Source: Streptomyces sp. MMG1533
Lineage (GTDB): Bacteria; Actinomycetota; Actinomycetes; Streptomycetales; Streptomycetaceae
NCBI RefSeq assembly: GCF_001279775.1
Contig: NZ_LGDG01000041.1
Location: 1-64,000 of the forward strand
DNA length: 64,000 nt
Direction of reading: 5' to 3'
Numbering within the stretch: the first letter of the stretch is position 1; each line of letters starts with the position of its first letter. A program made the translations under genes and the position numbers. Shown one piece after another: positions 30,911 to 44,000 of the stretch. Under the pieces are notes generated by a model. It worked only from the letters and a program-made list of their open reading frames with translations. It was not told where the DNA came from and did no database searches.

Positions 30911-30914
<4 letters not shown>
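29829..30914 (+). CDS. mscR: S-(hydroxymethyl)mycothiol dehydrogenase (formaldehyde detoxification)
   Basis: A 361-residue zinc medium-chain alcohol dehydrogenase of the mycothiol-dependent formaldehyde dehydrogenase group. Catalytic zinc ligands are in [12 protein letters not shown] and GHEAAG; the structural zinc site is [15 protein letters not shown]; the NAD loop is [13 protein letters not shown]. It oxidises the mycothiol adduct of formaldehyde. That fits the neighbours: Rieske demethylation, dimethylglycine oxidation and sarcosine oxidation can all release formaldehyde. The GTG follows GAGG at 8 bp; an open frame extends further upstream but crosses the promoter region. The next small gene starts in its stop codon. 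Confidence 0.92.
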
Positions 30915-33926
<3,012 letters not shown>

Positions 33927-33970
33927 GAATCCCCGGGCCAGAAGCCCGGAGACGCCCCAGGAGGCCCTCC

Positions 33971-35125
33971 GTGTCCCCCACCTACGACGTGATCGTCATC
34001 GGTCTCGGCGGTATGGGCAGCGCCGCCGCCCACCACCTGTCCGCGCGCGGCGCCCGCGTACTGGGCCTGGAGAAATTCGGCCCCGTGCACAACCGCGGCT
34101 CCAGCCACGGCGGTTCGCGGATCACCCGGCAGTCGTACTTCGAGGACCCGGCGTACGTCCCGCTGCTGCTGCGCGCCTACGAGCTGTATGAGGACCTGGA
34201 GCGGGCCACCGGCCGCGAGATCGCGATCCTCCCCGGCGGCGTGATGGTCGGCCGCCCCGACTCCCGGACCGTCTCCGGCTCGCTGCTCTCCGCCCAACAG
34301 TGGGGCCTGCCGCACGAGATGCTGGACGCGAAGGAGATCCGCCGCCGCTTCCCGACGCTCGCACCGGGGGACGACGAGGTCGCCCTGTTCGAGAAGAAGG
34401 CCGGTCTCCTGCGGCCCGAGAACACCGTCGCCGCGCACCTCCAGCTCGCCACCCGGCAGGGCGCCGACCTGCACTTCGAAGAGCCGATGACACGCTGGGA
34501 GCCGTACCGGGACGGCGTTCGCGTCCATACGGCGGAGAACACCTACACGGCCGCCCAGCTGGTGATCTGCCCGGGCGCGTGGGCGCCGCAGCTGCTCACC
34601 GACATCGGGGTGCCGTTCACCATCGAGCGGCAGGTCATGTACTGGTTCCAGCCGACCGGCGGTGTCCGGCCCTTCGTCCCCGAGAACCACCCGGTCTACA
34701 TCTGGGAGGACGCGGCCGGCGTCCAGGTCTACGGCTTCCCGTCCATCGACGGCCCCGACCTCGGTGCCAAGGTCGCCTTCTTCCGCAAGGGCGAGGTCAC
34801 CACCCCGGAGACCATCGACCGGACGGTCCACGAGGACGAGATCAAGGCGATGGCCGCCCACATGGCCGGCTGCATCCCCGACCTCCCCGGAACCTTCCTC
34901 AAGGCCGCCACCTGCATGTACTCCACCACCCCGGACGAGCACTTCGTCATCGCCCGGCACCCAGCGCACCCGGAGTCGGTGACCGTGGCCTGCGGGTTCT
35001 CCGGGCACGGCTTCAAGTTCGTGCCCGTCGTCGGCGAGATCCTCGCCGACCTGGCCCTGACCGGCACCACCGAGCACCCCATCGGCCTGTTCGACCCCGC
35101 CCGCCTCGCCGCCGCGCCCGCCTGA
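33971..35125 (+). CDS. soxA: Monomeric sarcosine oxidase
   Basis: A 384-residue FAD amine oxidase of the monomeric sarcosine oxidase/N-methyl-tryptophan oxidase family, converting sarcosine to glycine, formaldehyde and hydrogen peroxide. The FAD Rossmann motif [20 protein letters not shown] is at the N-terminus, [18 protein letters not shown] is the family substrate/FAD segment, and [13 protein letters not shown] carries the Cys that binds FAD covalently in relatives; [16 protein letters not shown] closes the site. The GTG at 33971 follows AGGAGG. It lies 44 bp after dimethylglycine oxidase and 11 bp before the Rieske oxygenase. Confidence 0.92.
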   Translation: MSPTYDVIVIGLGGMGSAAAHHLSARGARVLGLEKFGPVHNRGSSHGGSRITRQSYFEDPAYVPLLLRAYELYEDLERATGREIAILPGGVMVGRPDSRTVSGSLLSAQQWGLPHEMLDAKEIRRRFPTLAPGDDEVALFEKKAGLLRPENTVAAHLQLATRQGADLHFEEPMTRWEPYRDGVRVHTAENTYTAAQLVICPGAWAPQLLTDIGVPFTIERQVMYWFQPTGGVRPFVPENHPVYIWEDAAGVQVYGFPSIDGPDLGAKVAFFRKGEVTTPETIDRTVHEDEIKAMAAHMAGCIPDLPGTFLKAATCMYSTTPDEHFVIARHPAHPESVTVACGFSGHGFKFVPVVGEILADLALTGTTEHPIGLFDPARLAAAPA

Positions 35126-35136
35126 GGAGCCCGCCC

Positions 35137-36300
35137 GTGACGACGACCCCCGCCCCCGAGAGCCCGCTCTCCGAGGCCCACCGGATCTCCCCCAGCCTGA
35201 TCGCCACCCTCCCCGGGGGCTACTACACCGACCCGGAGATCTTCCGGCAGGAGCAGGAGCACCTGTTCGAGTCGATGTGGTTCTGCGCCGTCCGCAGCGC
35301 CGACCTGGCCAACCCGGGCGCTTTCCGCACCGTCCAGATCGGCCGCGAGAACGTGCTCGTCACGCGGGGCCGCAAGGGCGAGCTGCGTGCCTTCCTCAAC
35401 ATCTGCCGCCATCGCGGTGCCCGGCTGTGCATGGAGGAGTCCGGCGAGGTCCGGCGCAACCTCCAGTGTCCGTACCACGCATGGACGTACGACCTCGACG
35501 GCAAGTTGATCGCCGCACCCAACTTGATCAAGATGCCGGACGTCGACCGGGTCGAGTACGGACTGGTCAAGGTGTCGCTGCGGGAGTGGCTCGGCTACGC
35601 GTGGGTGTGCCTCGCCGACGAACCGCCCTCCTTCGAGGAGACGGTCATGCACGCCGCCGTGGAACGGCTCGGCGACGTGGCCGCCATCGACCACTACGGC
35701 ACCGAGAACCTCGCGCTCGGCAAGCGGATCGTCTACGACGTGAAGGCGAACTGGAAGCTGATCGTCGAGAACTTCATGGAGTGCTACCACTGCGCGACGA
35801 TCCACCCCGAGCTCACGGATGTGCTCCCGGAGTTCGCCGACGGCTACGCGGCCCAGTACTACGTGGGCCATGGCGCCGAGTTCGGCCAGGAGGTCAAGGG
35901 CTTCACGGTCGACGGCAGCGAGGGCTTCGCCAAGCTGCCCTCGGTCTCCGAGGACCAGGACCGCCGCTACTACGCCATCACCGTGAAGCCGACGGTGTTC
36001 ATCAACCTGGTACCGGACCATGTGATCCTGCACCGCATGTTCCCGATGAGCGAGGACCGCACGGTCGTCGAGTGCGACTGGCTGTACGCGCCGGAGGTGG
36101 TGGAGTCCGGGGCGGACCTGTCGAAGTCGGTGGAGCTCTTCCACCGGGTCAACGAGCAGGACTTCGAGGCCTGTGAACGGACGCAGCCGGCAATGGCGTC
36201 GCGTGCCTACCGCAGGGGTGGTGTGCTGGTCCCCAACGAGCACCACATCGGGATCTTCCACGAGTGGCTCTTGGAGAAGCTGGGAGGCGGCCATGCCTGA
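35137..36300 (+). CDS. gbcA: Rieske oxygenase alpha subunit, probable glycine betaine demethylase
   Basis: A 387-residue Rieske non-haem iron oxygenase. The [2Fe-2S] site is CRHRGARLC and CPYHAW; the mononuclear iron site is ENFMECYHCATIHPEL with two His ligands. This ECYHC pattern is typical of the GbcA/stachydrine demethylase branch. Between sarcosine oxidase and betaine aldehyde dehydrogenase genes, glycine betaine to dimethylglycine is the expected reaction, releasing formaldehyde. No reductase subunit (GbcB) follows; the ferredoxin and reductase at 26.9-28.4 kb are likely donors. The GTG follows GAGGAG. Stachydrine or carnitine demethylation remain alternatives. Confidence 0.85.
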   Translation: MTTTPAPESPLSEAHRISPSLIATLPGGYYTDPEIFRQEQEHLFESMWFCAVRSADLANPGAFRTVQIGRENVLVTRGRKGELRAFLNICRHRGARLCMEESGEVRRNLQCPYHAWTYDLDGKLIAAPNLIKMPDVDRVEYGLVKVSLREWLGYAWVCLADEPPSFEETVMHAAVERLGDVAAIDHYGTENLALGKRIVYDVKANWKLIVENFMECYHCATIHPELTDVLPEFADGYAAQYYVGHGAEFGQEVKGFTVDGSEGFAKLPSVSEDQDRRYYAITVKPTVFINLVPDHVILHRMFPMSEDRTVVECDWLYAPEVVESGADLSKSVELFHRVNEQDFEACERTQPAMASRAYRRGGVLVPNEHHIGIFHEWLLEKLGGGHA

Positions 36301-37759
36301 CCTGTTCATTGACGGCGCGTGGCGGAGTGCGGTCGACGAGCGCACCCGCGAGATCCGCTGCCCCGCCGACGGTTCCCTGGTGGGGGTCGTGGACGAGGCG
36401 GGCGGCAAGGACACGGTGGAGGCGATCGCCGCCGCCCGCCGGGCCTTCGACGAGGGGCCGTGGCCGCGCACGTCCCCGAACGAGCGCGGTGACCTGCTGC
36501 TGCGGGTCGCCGATCTCCTGATCCGGGACAAGGACGCGCTCGCCCGCGCCGAGTCCCTGGACACCGGGAAGCGGCTCGTCGAGAGCGAGTACGACATCGA
36601 CGACATCGCCAACTGCTTCCGCTACTTCGGGCGGCTGGTCGCGAGCGAGACCGGCCGGGTCGTCGACACGGGTACGGAGGGCGTCGACAGCCGGGTGGTG
36701 TACGAGCCGGTCGGCGTCTGCGCGCTGATCACGCCGTGGAACTACCCGCTGCTGCAGACGGCCTGGAAGGTCGCCCCGGCCCTCGCGGCCGGCAACACCT
36801 TCGTGCTGAAGCCGAGTGAACTGACCCCGCACACCGCGATCCACCTCATGCGGCTCCTGGCGGAGGCCGGGCTGCCCGCCGGGGTCGGCAACCTGGTCCT
36901 GGGCGCCGGTCCGGAGGCCGGTGCCCCGCTCGGCGACCATCCGGACGTCGACCTCGTCTCCTTCACCGGCGGCCTGCAGACCGGTCGCCGCCTGATGGTG
37001 GCCGCGGCCGGGACCGTGAAGAAGGTCGCGCTGGAACTCGGCGGCAAGAATCCCAACATCGTCTTCGCCGACGCGGGCTTCGAGGCGGCCGTGGACATGG
37101 CGCTGACGGCCGTGTTCCTGCACTCCGGGCAGGTCTGCTCGTCTGGGGCACGGCTGCTGGTCGAGGACTCCCTGCACGACCGGTTCGTGGACGAGGTGGT
37201 ACGCCGGGCCTCGGAGATCAGGCTCGGGGGCCCGTTCGACGAACAGGCCCAGACCGGGCCGCTGATCTCGGCGGCACACCGCTCGAAGGTCGAGGCGTAC
37301 GTCGCCAAGGGCCTGGAGGAGGGGGCGGTACTGCGCTGCGGGGGCGCGCGGCCGTCCGGGCCGGGCTTCGACGACGGCTTCTACTACCCGCCGACCGTGC
37401 TGGACGAGTGCACCGCGGGGATGTCGGTCGTCCAGGAGGAGTCCTTCGGGCCGGTCCTCACCGTCGAGCGCTTCACCAGCGAGGACGAGGCGGTGCGCGT
37501 CGCGAACGACACCATCTACGGCCTCGCCGGCGCCGTCTGGACGAGCGACGAGGCCAAGGCGGCCCGGGTCGCCGGGCGGCTGCGGCTCGGTACGGTCTGG
37601 ATCAACGACTACCACCCCTACGTACCGCAGGCGGAGTGGGGCGGATTCAAGCAGTCCGGCTTCGGCCGCGAACTCGGACCGTCGGGCCTCGCCGAATATC
37701 GCGAGACGAAGCACATCTGGCGCAACACGGCCCCGACACCGCAGGGTTGGTTCGACTGA
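36293..37759 (+). CDS. betB: Betaine aldehyde dehydrogenase family enzyme
   Basis: A 488-residue NAD(P)-dependent aldehyde dehydrogenase. The NAD-binding TPWNYPLLQTAWKVAPALAA segment, the catalytic glutamate motif LELGGKNPNIVF and the catalytic cysteine in GQVCSSGAR are all present. It oxidises betaine aldehyde, produced by the choline dehydrogenase encoded downstream, to glycine betaine, which the preceding oxygenase would then demethylate. The ATG lies inside the last 8 bp of the Rieske gene with GGGAGG before it, so translation is coupled. Another aminoaldehyde substrate is possible. Confidence 0.88.
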   Translation: MPDLFIDGAWRSAVDERTREIRCPADGSLVGVVDEAGGKDTVEAIAAARRAFDEGPWPRTSPNERGDLLLRVADLLIRDKDALARAESLDTGKRLVESEYDIDDIANCFRYFGRLVASETGRVVDTGTEGVDSRVVYEPVGVCALITPWNYPLLQTAWKVAPALAAGNTFVLKPSELTPHTAIHLMRLLAEAGLPAGVGNLVLGAGPEAGAPLGDHPDVDLVSFTGGLQTGRRLMVAAAGTVKKVALELGGKNPNIVFADAGFEAAVDMALTAVFLHSGQVCSSGARLLVEDSLHDRFVDEVVRRASEIRLGGPFDEQAQTGPLISAAHRSKVEAYVAKGLEEGAVLRCGGARPSGPGFDDGFYYPPTVLDECTAGMSVVQEESFGPVLTVERFTSEDEAVRVANDTIYGLAGAVWTSDEAKAARVAGRLRLGTVWINDYHPYVPQAEWGGFKQSGFGRELGPSGLAEYRETKHIWRNTAPTPQGWFD

Positions 37760-37864
37760 CCCATGCGTAACATCCCGCACACGCCCCCCACGTACAACCC
37801 CCCTCATTGAACCCGGCACCCGCGCCGAGCCGCTCCCCTCCTCCGGCCCACCAGGAGTCCGCTC

Positions 37865-39427
37865 ATGACAACCACCGAGCAACCATCCTCCGGACAACAG
37901 GACGACGCCGAACTCGCCGAGTTCGGATACAAACCCGAACTCAAGCGCACCCTTGGCAACTTCCACACCTTCGCCGCAGGAATCAGCTACATCTCGATCC
38001 TCACCGGCACCTTCCAGCTGTTCTACTTCGGCTACGGCAGCGGCGGCCCCGCCTACTGGTGGTCGTGGCCGATGGTCTTCGTCGGCCAGTTCATGGTCGC
38101 CCTGTGCTTCGCGGAACTGGCCGCCCGCTATCCCGTCGCGGGCTCCGTCTACAACTGGTCGAAGAAGATAGGCAATCCGCACCTGGGCTGGCTCGCGGGC
38201 TGGATGATGCTGATCGCCTCGATCGTGTCGATCTCGGCCGTGGCGCTCGCCTATCAACTGACGCTGCCGCAGATCTCGTCCGCCTTCCAGTTCGTCGGCG
38301 ACGGCACCGGCAAGTACGACGTGGCGACGAACGCGGTCGTGCTCGCGACGGTGCTGATCCTGTTCACGACCCTGGTGAACGCCTTCGGCGTGAAGCTGAT
38401 GGCCACCATCAACAGCGCGGGCGTGCTCATCGAGCTGATCGCCACCGTCGTCCTCATCGTGCTGTTCGCCGTCCACATCACGCGAGGACCGCAGGTGGTG
38501 ACCGACACGGCGGGCACCGGGGCCGGGCACCAGGCGGGCTACATGGGCGCGTTCCTGGTGGCCTCGCTGGCGTCCGCGTACGTCATGTACGGCTTCGACA
38601 CGGCCGCCTCGCTCGGCGAGGAGTCCCTCGACCCGTCTCGCAACGCGCCGCGTGCCATCATCCGCGCCATCGTCGCCTCGTTCGTCCTGGGCGGCCTGAT
38701 TCTGCTGCTCGCGCTGATGAGCGTCTCCAGCCTGAAGGGCGACAAGCTGTCCACGGACGGCCTGCAGTACATCGTCCTCGACGTGCTCGGGTCGACGGCC
38801 GGCAAGGCGATGCTGTGGTGCGTGCTGATCGCGGTCACCGTGTGCGCGCTGGCCGTCCACACGGCGGCGATCCGGCTGACGTTCGCGATGGCCCGTGACA
38901 ACAACCTGCCCGCGTCCTCCCGGCTGGCCAAGGTCAGCCCGCGCTTCCAGACCCCGGTGCTCCCCGCGGTGATCATCGGCGTGCTCGCCGTGGCGATCCT
39001 CGTCGTCAACATCCGCCAGCCGCAGATCTTCACCGTCGTCACCAGCATCGGCATCATCATGATCTACCTCGCCTACCTCGGCGTCACCGCGCCGATGCTG
39101 GTGGCCCGGTTGCGCGGCAAGTGGCAGCCCGCGGGAGACGGCAAGTTCTCGCTGGGCCGCTGGGGACTGCTCGTCAACATCGTCGCCGTGGTGTGGGGCA
39201 CGGCCATGACGATCAACCTGATCTGGCCGAGGGCCGAGGTCTACAACGCGGCCGCTCCGTTCCACTGGTACCTGCGCTGGGGCGCGGTGCTGTTCGTCGC
39301 GGTCATCATGGGCGGCGGCTTCGCCTACTACTGGTTCGTCCAGCGGCACCGCACCGGCGTGCTCGCCGAGCACCAGCTGCAGCCCGCGGCCACCACGACT
39401 CCCCTCGCCGCCCCGGCGGCCGACTGA
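37865..39427 (+). CDS. APC-superfamily permease, possible choline/betaine uptake
   Basis: A 520-residue membrane transporter with about 12 helices, of the amino acid/choline transporter branch of the APC superfamily. The soluble N-terminus (AELAEFGYKPELKRTLGNFH) precedes helix 1 with GISYISILTGTFQLF; the consensus segment ASAYVMYGFDTAASLGEESL is typical of GABA/choline permeases. It lies between betaine aldehyde dehydrogenase and choline dehydrogenase genes, so import of choline or a related amine is a fair inference, not shown by sequence. The ATG follows AGGAG, and betA begins 16 bp after its stop. Confidence 0.82.
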   Translation: MTTTEQPSSGQQDDAELAEFGYKPELKRTLGNFHTFAAGISYISILTGTFQLFYFGYGSGGPAYWWSWPMVFVGQFMVALCFAELAARYPVAGSVYNWSKKIGNPHLGWLAGWMMLIASIVSISAVALAYQLTLPQISSAFQFVGDGTGKYDVATNAVVLATVLILFTTLVNAFGVKLMATINSAGVLIELIATVVLIVLFAVHITRGPQVVTDTAGTGAGHQAGYMGAFLVASLASAYVMYGFDTAASLGEESLDPSRNAPRAIIRAIVASFVLGGLILLLALMSVSSLKGDKLSTDGLQYIVLDVLGSTAGKAMLWCVLIAVTVCALAVHTAAIRLTFAMARDNNLPASSRLAKVSPRFQTPVLPAVIIGVLAVAILVVNIRQPQIFTVVTSIGIIMIYLAYLGVTAPMLVARLRGKWQPAGDGKFSLGRWGLLVNIVAVVWGTAMTINLIWPRAEVYNAAAPFHWYLRWGAVLFVAVIMGGGFAYYWFVQRHRTGVLAEHQLQPAATTTPLAAPAAD

Positions 39428-39443
39428 AGGAGGTCAACCACTC

Positions 39444-40994
39444 ATGAGCACCGATGAGTTCGACTACGTCGTGGTCGGCGGTGGCACTGCGGGCAACGTG
39501 GTGGCGGCGCGCCTGTCCGAGGACCCCTCCGTCACGGTGTGCGTCCTGGAGGCGGGTCCGAGCGACGTCGGCGACGACGACGTCCTCAAACTCGAGCGCT
39601 GGATGGGCCTGTTGGAGTCCGGCTACGACTGGGACTACCCGGTCGAGCCGCAGTCGAGCGGCAACAGCTTCATGCGGCACGCCCGCGCGAAGGTGCTGGG
39701 CGGCTGTTCGTCCCACAACTCCTGCATCGCCTTCTGGGCCCCGGCGGAGGACCTCGACGACTGGGCCGCCGGGGGCTGTACGGGCTGGAGCGCCGCCGAC
39801 CTCTTCCCGCTGTACCGGCGGCTGGAGAACAACGACGCTCCCGGCGACCACCACGGCCGTACCGGCCCGGTGAAGCTGCGCACGCTGAAGAGCGACGACC
39901 CGTGCGGCACGGCCCTGCTGGAGGCGTGCACGCAGGCGGGCATCCCGACGACGCCCTTCAACACGGGCTCGACGGTGGTCCGGGGCGCCAACTGGTTCCA
40001 GATCAACTCCGACGAGAACAACATCCGCCAGTCGTCCTCGGTCGCCTACCTCCACCCGGTCATGGGCAAGCGGCCGAACCTGGAGGTGCGCACGGGGGTG
40101 CGGGCCAAGAAGCTCGTGCTCGACGGCCGGCGCTGCGTGGGCGCCGAGTACCTGGACCCGGACCTGATCCACACCCGGACGGTACGGGCCCGCCGCGAGG
40201 TGATCGTCTCGTGCGGGGCGATAGACACCCCGAAGCTGCTGATGCTGTCCGGCATCGGACCGGCCCGGCACCTGCGCGAGGCCGGCGTCGAGGTCGTCGT
40301 CGACTCGGCGGGCGTCGGCGAAAACCTCCAGGACCACCCCGAGGGCGTCATCATGTGGGAGGCCAGGCAGCCGATGACCACCTCGTCCAGTCAGTGGTGG
40401 GAGGCGGGCATCTTCTACGACACCGAGGAGGGTCTGGACCGTCCCGACCTGATGTTCCACTACGGGTCGGTGCCGTTCGACATGAACACGGCGCGCTGGG
40501 GCTATCCGACGTCCGAGAACGCGTTCTGTCTCACGCCGAACGTGACGCGGGCGAGGTCGCGGGGCACCGTGAGGCTCCGTACCCGCGACTACCGGGACAA
40601 GCCCATGGTCGACCCGCGGTACTTCACTCACGAGCACGACGTGCGGGTGATGACGTACGGCCTCAAGCTCGCCCGTCGTATCGCCTCGCAGCCCGCGCTG
40701 AGCGGCTGGGCGGGCGCGGAACTGGCCCCGGGCCCGGACGTGCAGACCGACGAGGAACTCCTCGACTACATCCACAAGACCCACAACACCGTCTACCACC
40801 CGTCCTGCACCGTGAAGATGGGCGCGGACGACGACCCCTCGGCCCCGCTCGACGCGCGGCTGCGGGTCAAGGGGGTCGAGGGGCTCAGGGTCGCCGACGG
40901 GTCCGTCATGCCGGATCTCGTCACCGTCAACCCGTGCATCACGACGATGATGATCGGCGAGAAGTGCGCGGACCTGCTGAAGGAGGATGCGTAG
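39444..40994 (+). CDS. betA: Choline dehydrogenase (GMC oxidoreductase)
   Basis: A 516-residue FAD-dependent GMC oxidoreductase that oxidises choline to betaine aldehyde. The FAD motif VVVGGGTAGNVVAARLSEDP is at the N-terminus, GGCSSHNSCIAFW and SCGAIDTPKLLMLSGIG are the GMC signature regions, and the C-terminal HPSCTVKMG and VNPCITTMMIGEKCADLL carry the active-site His/Asn. The ATG follows AAGGAGG. It ends the forward-strand choline-to-glycine set and faces the SMC operon. Other alcohol substrates are possible, but the linked betaine aldehyde dehydrogenase favours choline. Confidence 0.9.
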   Translation: MSTDEFDYVVVGGGTAGNVVAARLSEDPSVTVCVLEAGPSDVGDDDVLKLERWMGLLESGYDWDYPVEPQSSGNSFMRHARAKVLGGCSSHNSCIAFWAPAEDLDDWAAGGCTGWSAADLFPLYRRLENNDAPGDHHGRTGPVKLRTLKSDDPCGTALLEACTQAGIPTTPFNTGSTVVRGANWFQINSDENNIRQSSSVAYLHPVMGKRPNLEVRTGVRAKKLVLDGRRCVGAEYLDPDLIHTRTVRARREVIVSCGAIDTPKLLMLSGIGPARHLREAGVEVVVDSAGVGENLQDHPEGVIMWEARQPMTTSSSQWWEAGIFYDTEEGLDRPDLMFHYGSVPFDMNTARWGYPTSENAFCLTPNVTRARSRGTVRLRTRDYRDKPMVDPRYFTHEHDVRVMTYGLKLARRIASQPALSGWAGAELAPGPDVQTDEELLDYIHKTHNTVYHPSCTVKMGADDDPSAPLDARLRVKGVEGLRVADGSVMPDLVTVNPCITTMMIGEKCADLLKEDA

Positions 40995-40995
40995 A

Positions 40996-41049
40996 CGCCC
41001 AGGGGCGCGGGGAACTGCGCGACCAGCCACGAACGGCCCGCAGTTCCCC
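40996..41049. terminator. Streptomyces intergenic repeat forming a terminator hairpin
   Basis: A 26-bp block (40996-41021) containing GGGGCGCGGGGAACTGCGCG is repeated exactly at 46652-46677. Here GGGGAACTGCG (41009-41019) pairs perfectly with CGCAGTTCCCC (41039-41049), giving a stem-loop right after betA and before the convergent SMC gene. I recognise this block as a very common short repeat in Streptomyces intergenic regions. Confidence 0.75.
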
Positions 41050-41052
41050 ACT

Positions 41053-41068
41053 ACCGTAGATCTACGGT
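41053..41068. repeat. 16-bp perfect palindrome over the SMC stop codon
   Basis: ACCGTAGATCTACGGT. It spans the TAG stop (41062-41064) of the minus-strand SMC gene, 4 bp after the terminator hairpin. Possible protein site or extra stem; no function shown. Confidence 0.5.
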
Positions 41069-44000
41069 GCACTCGGCGCCGGGCGCTTGAACATCCGCGT
41101 CGCGGTGATCTCGCTGTGCCCGGCCTCCCCGGCGGGAGCCTCACGCGGCAGCCCCGGCCGGAGGTGTTCCTCCACGCTGATGTACTTCAGCCCGGCCCGC
41201 AGGTCGGCGTCGTTGCGCAGCCGGATGACCAGCGGGAACTCGGCGAGTGCCGTCGTGTCGAACAGGCCGGTGGTGTACAGGAGTTGGACGCCCAGCGCGT
41301 CCGACACAGCACGCTGGAGCTCCAGGAGATACGTGGCGTTGGCCCGCCCGATCGGGTTGTCGAGGAACAGGGTGCCGGCGTGCCGGTGCTTGTCACGCCC
41401 CCGGTCATTGGAGCGAAGAGCGGCCATCGTGCAGTACAGGGCGATGGCGGCCGTCAGCAGCTGACCACCGGAGAACACGTCGCCCATCTGCCCGACGGGC
41501 ACGCGCTCGGCGCGCAGTACGGCGTCCGGCTTGAGGATCTCGACGGCGACGCCCTTGGGCTGGAGCGCCGCGCCGACCCCGCGCAGCAGCAGCGACATTC
41601 CGTCGCGCCGCAGGTCGGAGTTCTTCTTTACGGCGGCCCGGGTCGCCTCGTCGATGACCTCGCCGAGCCGCTCGGTGAGGATGGCCTGGTCGGGCTCCTC
41701 GAAGCGGATGCGCAGGAACTCCTGCCCCGACCACTCGCCGAGCCCTTCGGGCAGCCGGGACAGCCGCTGGGCGGACCGCAGGGTCGCGAGCGCCGACTCG
41801 ACGAGCCCGCGCAGCCGGTCCACGATCGAGTCCCGGTTCCGCTCCAGCTGCTCCAACTCGTCGGTGAGGACGCGGAGTCGGGGCGCGAAGGCGTCGGCCC
41901 ACTTCTGGGCGTGCTCGGGCAGCGCGGAGGCGGGCAGTTCGCGGATCTGCTGCCGGGCGGGGGTGCGGACCTGCTCGTAGCGGGTGGAGTTGGCGTGCCG
42001 GACGAGGATGTCGCTCGCCTCGCGTACGGCGGCCTCGGCGGCCGACAGGTCGGCGGCGCAGCCGCGCAGGGACCGGCGGGCCTCGCCGGCGGACTGCCGG
42101 GCCTCCTCCGGGCTGCCGGGGTAGGCCTCGGTCTCCTCCTGCTCCTCCTCGGTGGCGTGCTCGCGCAGCAGGTCGCGGAGCATGGCGGCGATCTCGTCGA
42201 AGCCGCCGGCCGCGTCCTCGGCGGCGCGGTGCGCGTCGAGGAGTTCGCCGTGCGCCTCCCGGGCCTGGCTCAACGCGTCGGTGCGGGAGGCGAGTTCGGC
42301 GGTGGCCGTCCTCAGCAGTGCCTGTGCGTGCTCGGCGTCGCGCGGCTGCAGCTCCTCCGGCAGTTCGGTGTGCGCCGCGCCGTCCTCGGGTGCGTGCCGC
42401 TCGGCCTCGCCGCGCAGGCGCCCGAGCTGCTCGCTCGCGCTGGACATCCGGGTCTCCAGGAGCTGCACCAGCTCCTCGGCCCGCGCGACGGCGGCCTGCC
42501 GGGACGGCCCGTCGGAGCCGTCGGGCGACTGGAGCAGCTGTTCCGCGCGCGTGCGGACCTTGTTGCTCAGCCGGTCCAGATCCGCGCGCGCCGCGCTCTC
42601 GTCGCTCTCCGCCCGGGCCTGCTCGGCCCGCAGGTCGGCGCCCACGCCGACCTTCTCGTAGAGCTGGGAAGCGGCCCGATAGGCCTCACGGAAGGCGGGC
42701 AGGGACGCCGTCGGATCCGCCGCTTCGCTCTCCGGTACGTCGTCGGGGGCGCCCGCGATCTCGGAGCGCTCGGCGCGCAGCGCGCGGGCGGTGCGGCGGG
42801 CGTCGTCGGCGGCACGCTGGGCGGCACGCCGGTCCTCGTCGGCGGCGCGGGCACGCTCCAGGCAGGTCTGGGCCCGGGCCTCCGACTCGGCGGCTTCGTC
42901 GGCGAGTTCGCGCAGCTTGACCTGCCAGCCGGCTCGCTCGCGCAGCCGGAAGGCGAGCCCGGCGAGGGCGTCGGCGGCGCGCCGCGCCTTCTGCGCCGCC
43001 TCCTGCCGCTCGTCCCGGACCTGGACGGCCTCGGCGGCGGCTTCGTCGGCCTCGGCCCGGACGGTCCGTGCCTCGTCGAGTTCGGCCTCGGACTCCTCTG
43101 TGAACACGCGCGTGTCATGGGCAGCCTGGGCCAGCTCGACGAGCCGCCCGGCCGGGCAGCCGGTGCGCCAGGAGGAGAGCCGCGCCGAGAGCTCCCGGTC
43201 CTTGCCGAGCCGGGCCGCGAGCGCCCGGATCTCCTCGTCCCGCTCGGTCGCCCGCGCGCGCAGTGCCTGCCGCTCCTCGTCGGCGGCGTGCTCGTCGTGC
43301 ATGGCCGGGTTCGGCGGTACGAGGAACACGTCACCGCTGTCCGTGTCGGGCGCCGGCGTCGGTGCGAGCAGGGCTGCGGCCGTACCGACCGCCACCGCGG
43401 ACCGCGGCAGCAGCGCGGCGTCGCTCAGCGCCTCGCGGGCACGCGCGTGCGTGTCGGGGTCGGTGATGATCACGCCGTCGACCAGTTCCGGCCGGGCGGC
43501 CAGCACGCGCGCATGGTCGGCTGGGTCGACGGCCTGAGCGAGGTAGCGCCAGCCGGGCAGCGCCGGGATGCCGTGCTCGCCGAGGAACTCCACGGTCGCC
43601 AGCACGTCCGGGCCGGGCGGCAGCAGTCCGCCGTCACCGAGGGCGCCGAGGATGCGGGAGTCGTCGGCGGCGGCCGTCCGCAGTTCGAAGAGCTGCCGCT
43701 CGGCGGAGGAGACGGCGTCGTCGAGCAGTTCGCGCAGTTCGTCGGCGAAGCGGTCCAGGTCCTCGGGAGTGAGGGCCTGCCGGTTGCCGTCGTCCGTGTC
43801 CTGCCGGGGCTGCGGAATCACGGAGGAGCGCGCGTCGCCGCCGGTCAGGCTCAGCAGTTCGGCCAGCCGCTCCTCGGCCGCCAGGGCCTCGGCGAGACGG
43901 CGCTCGGCCTCGTGGGACCGCTCGGCCGCGGTGGCCGCGTCCTCCGCCCGCGCCGCGGTCAGCTCCGCCCGGGACTCGGCCGCGGCCGCTTCACGCGCGT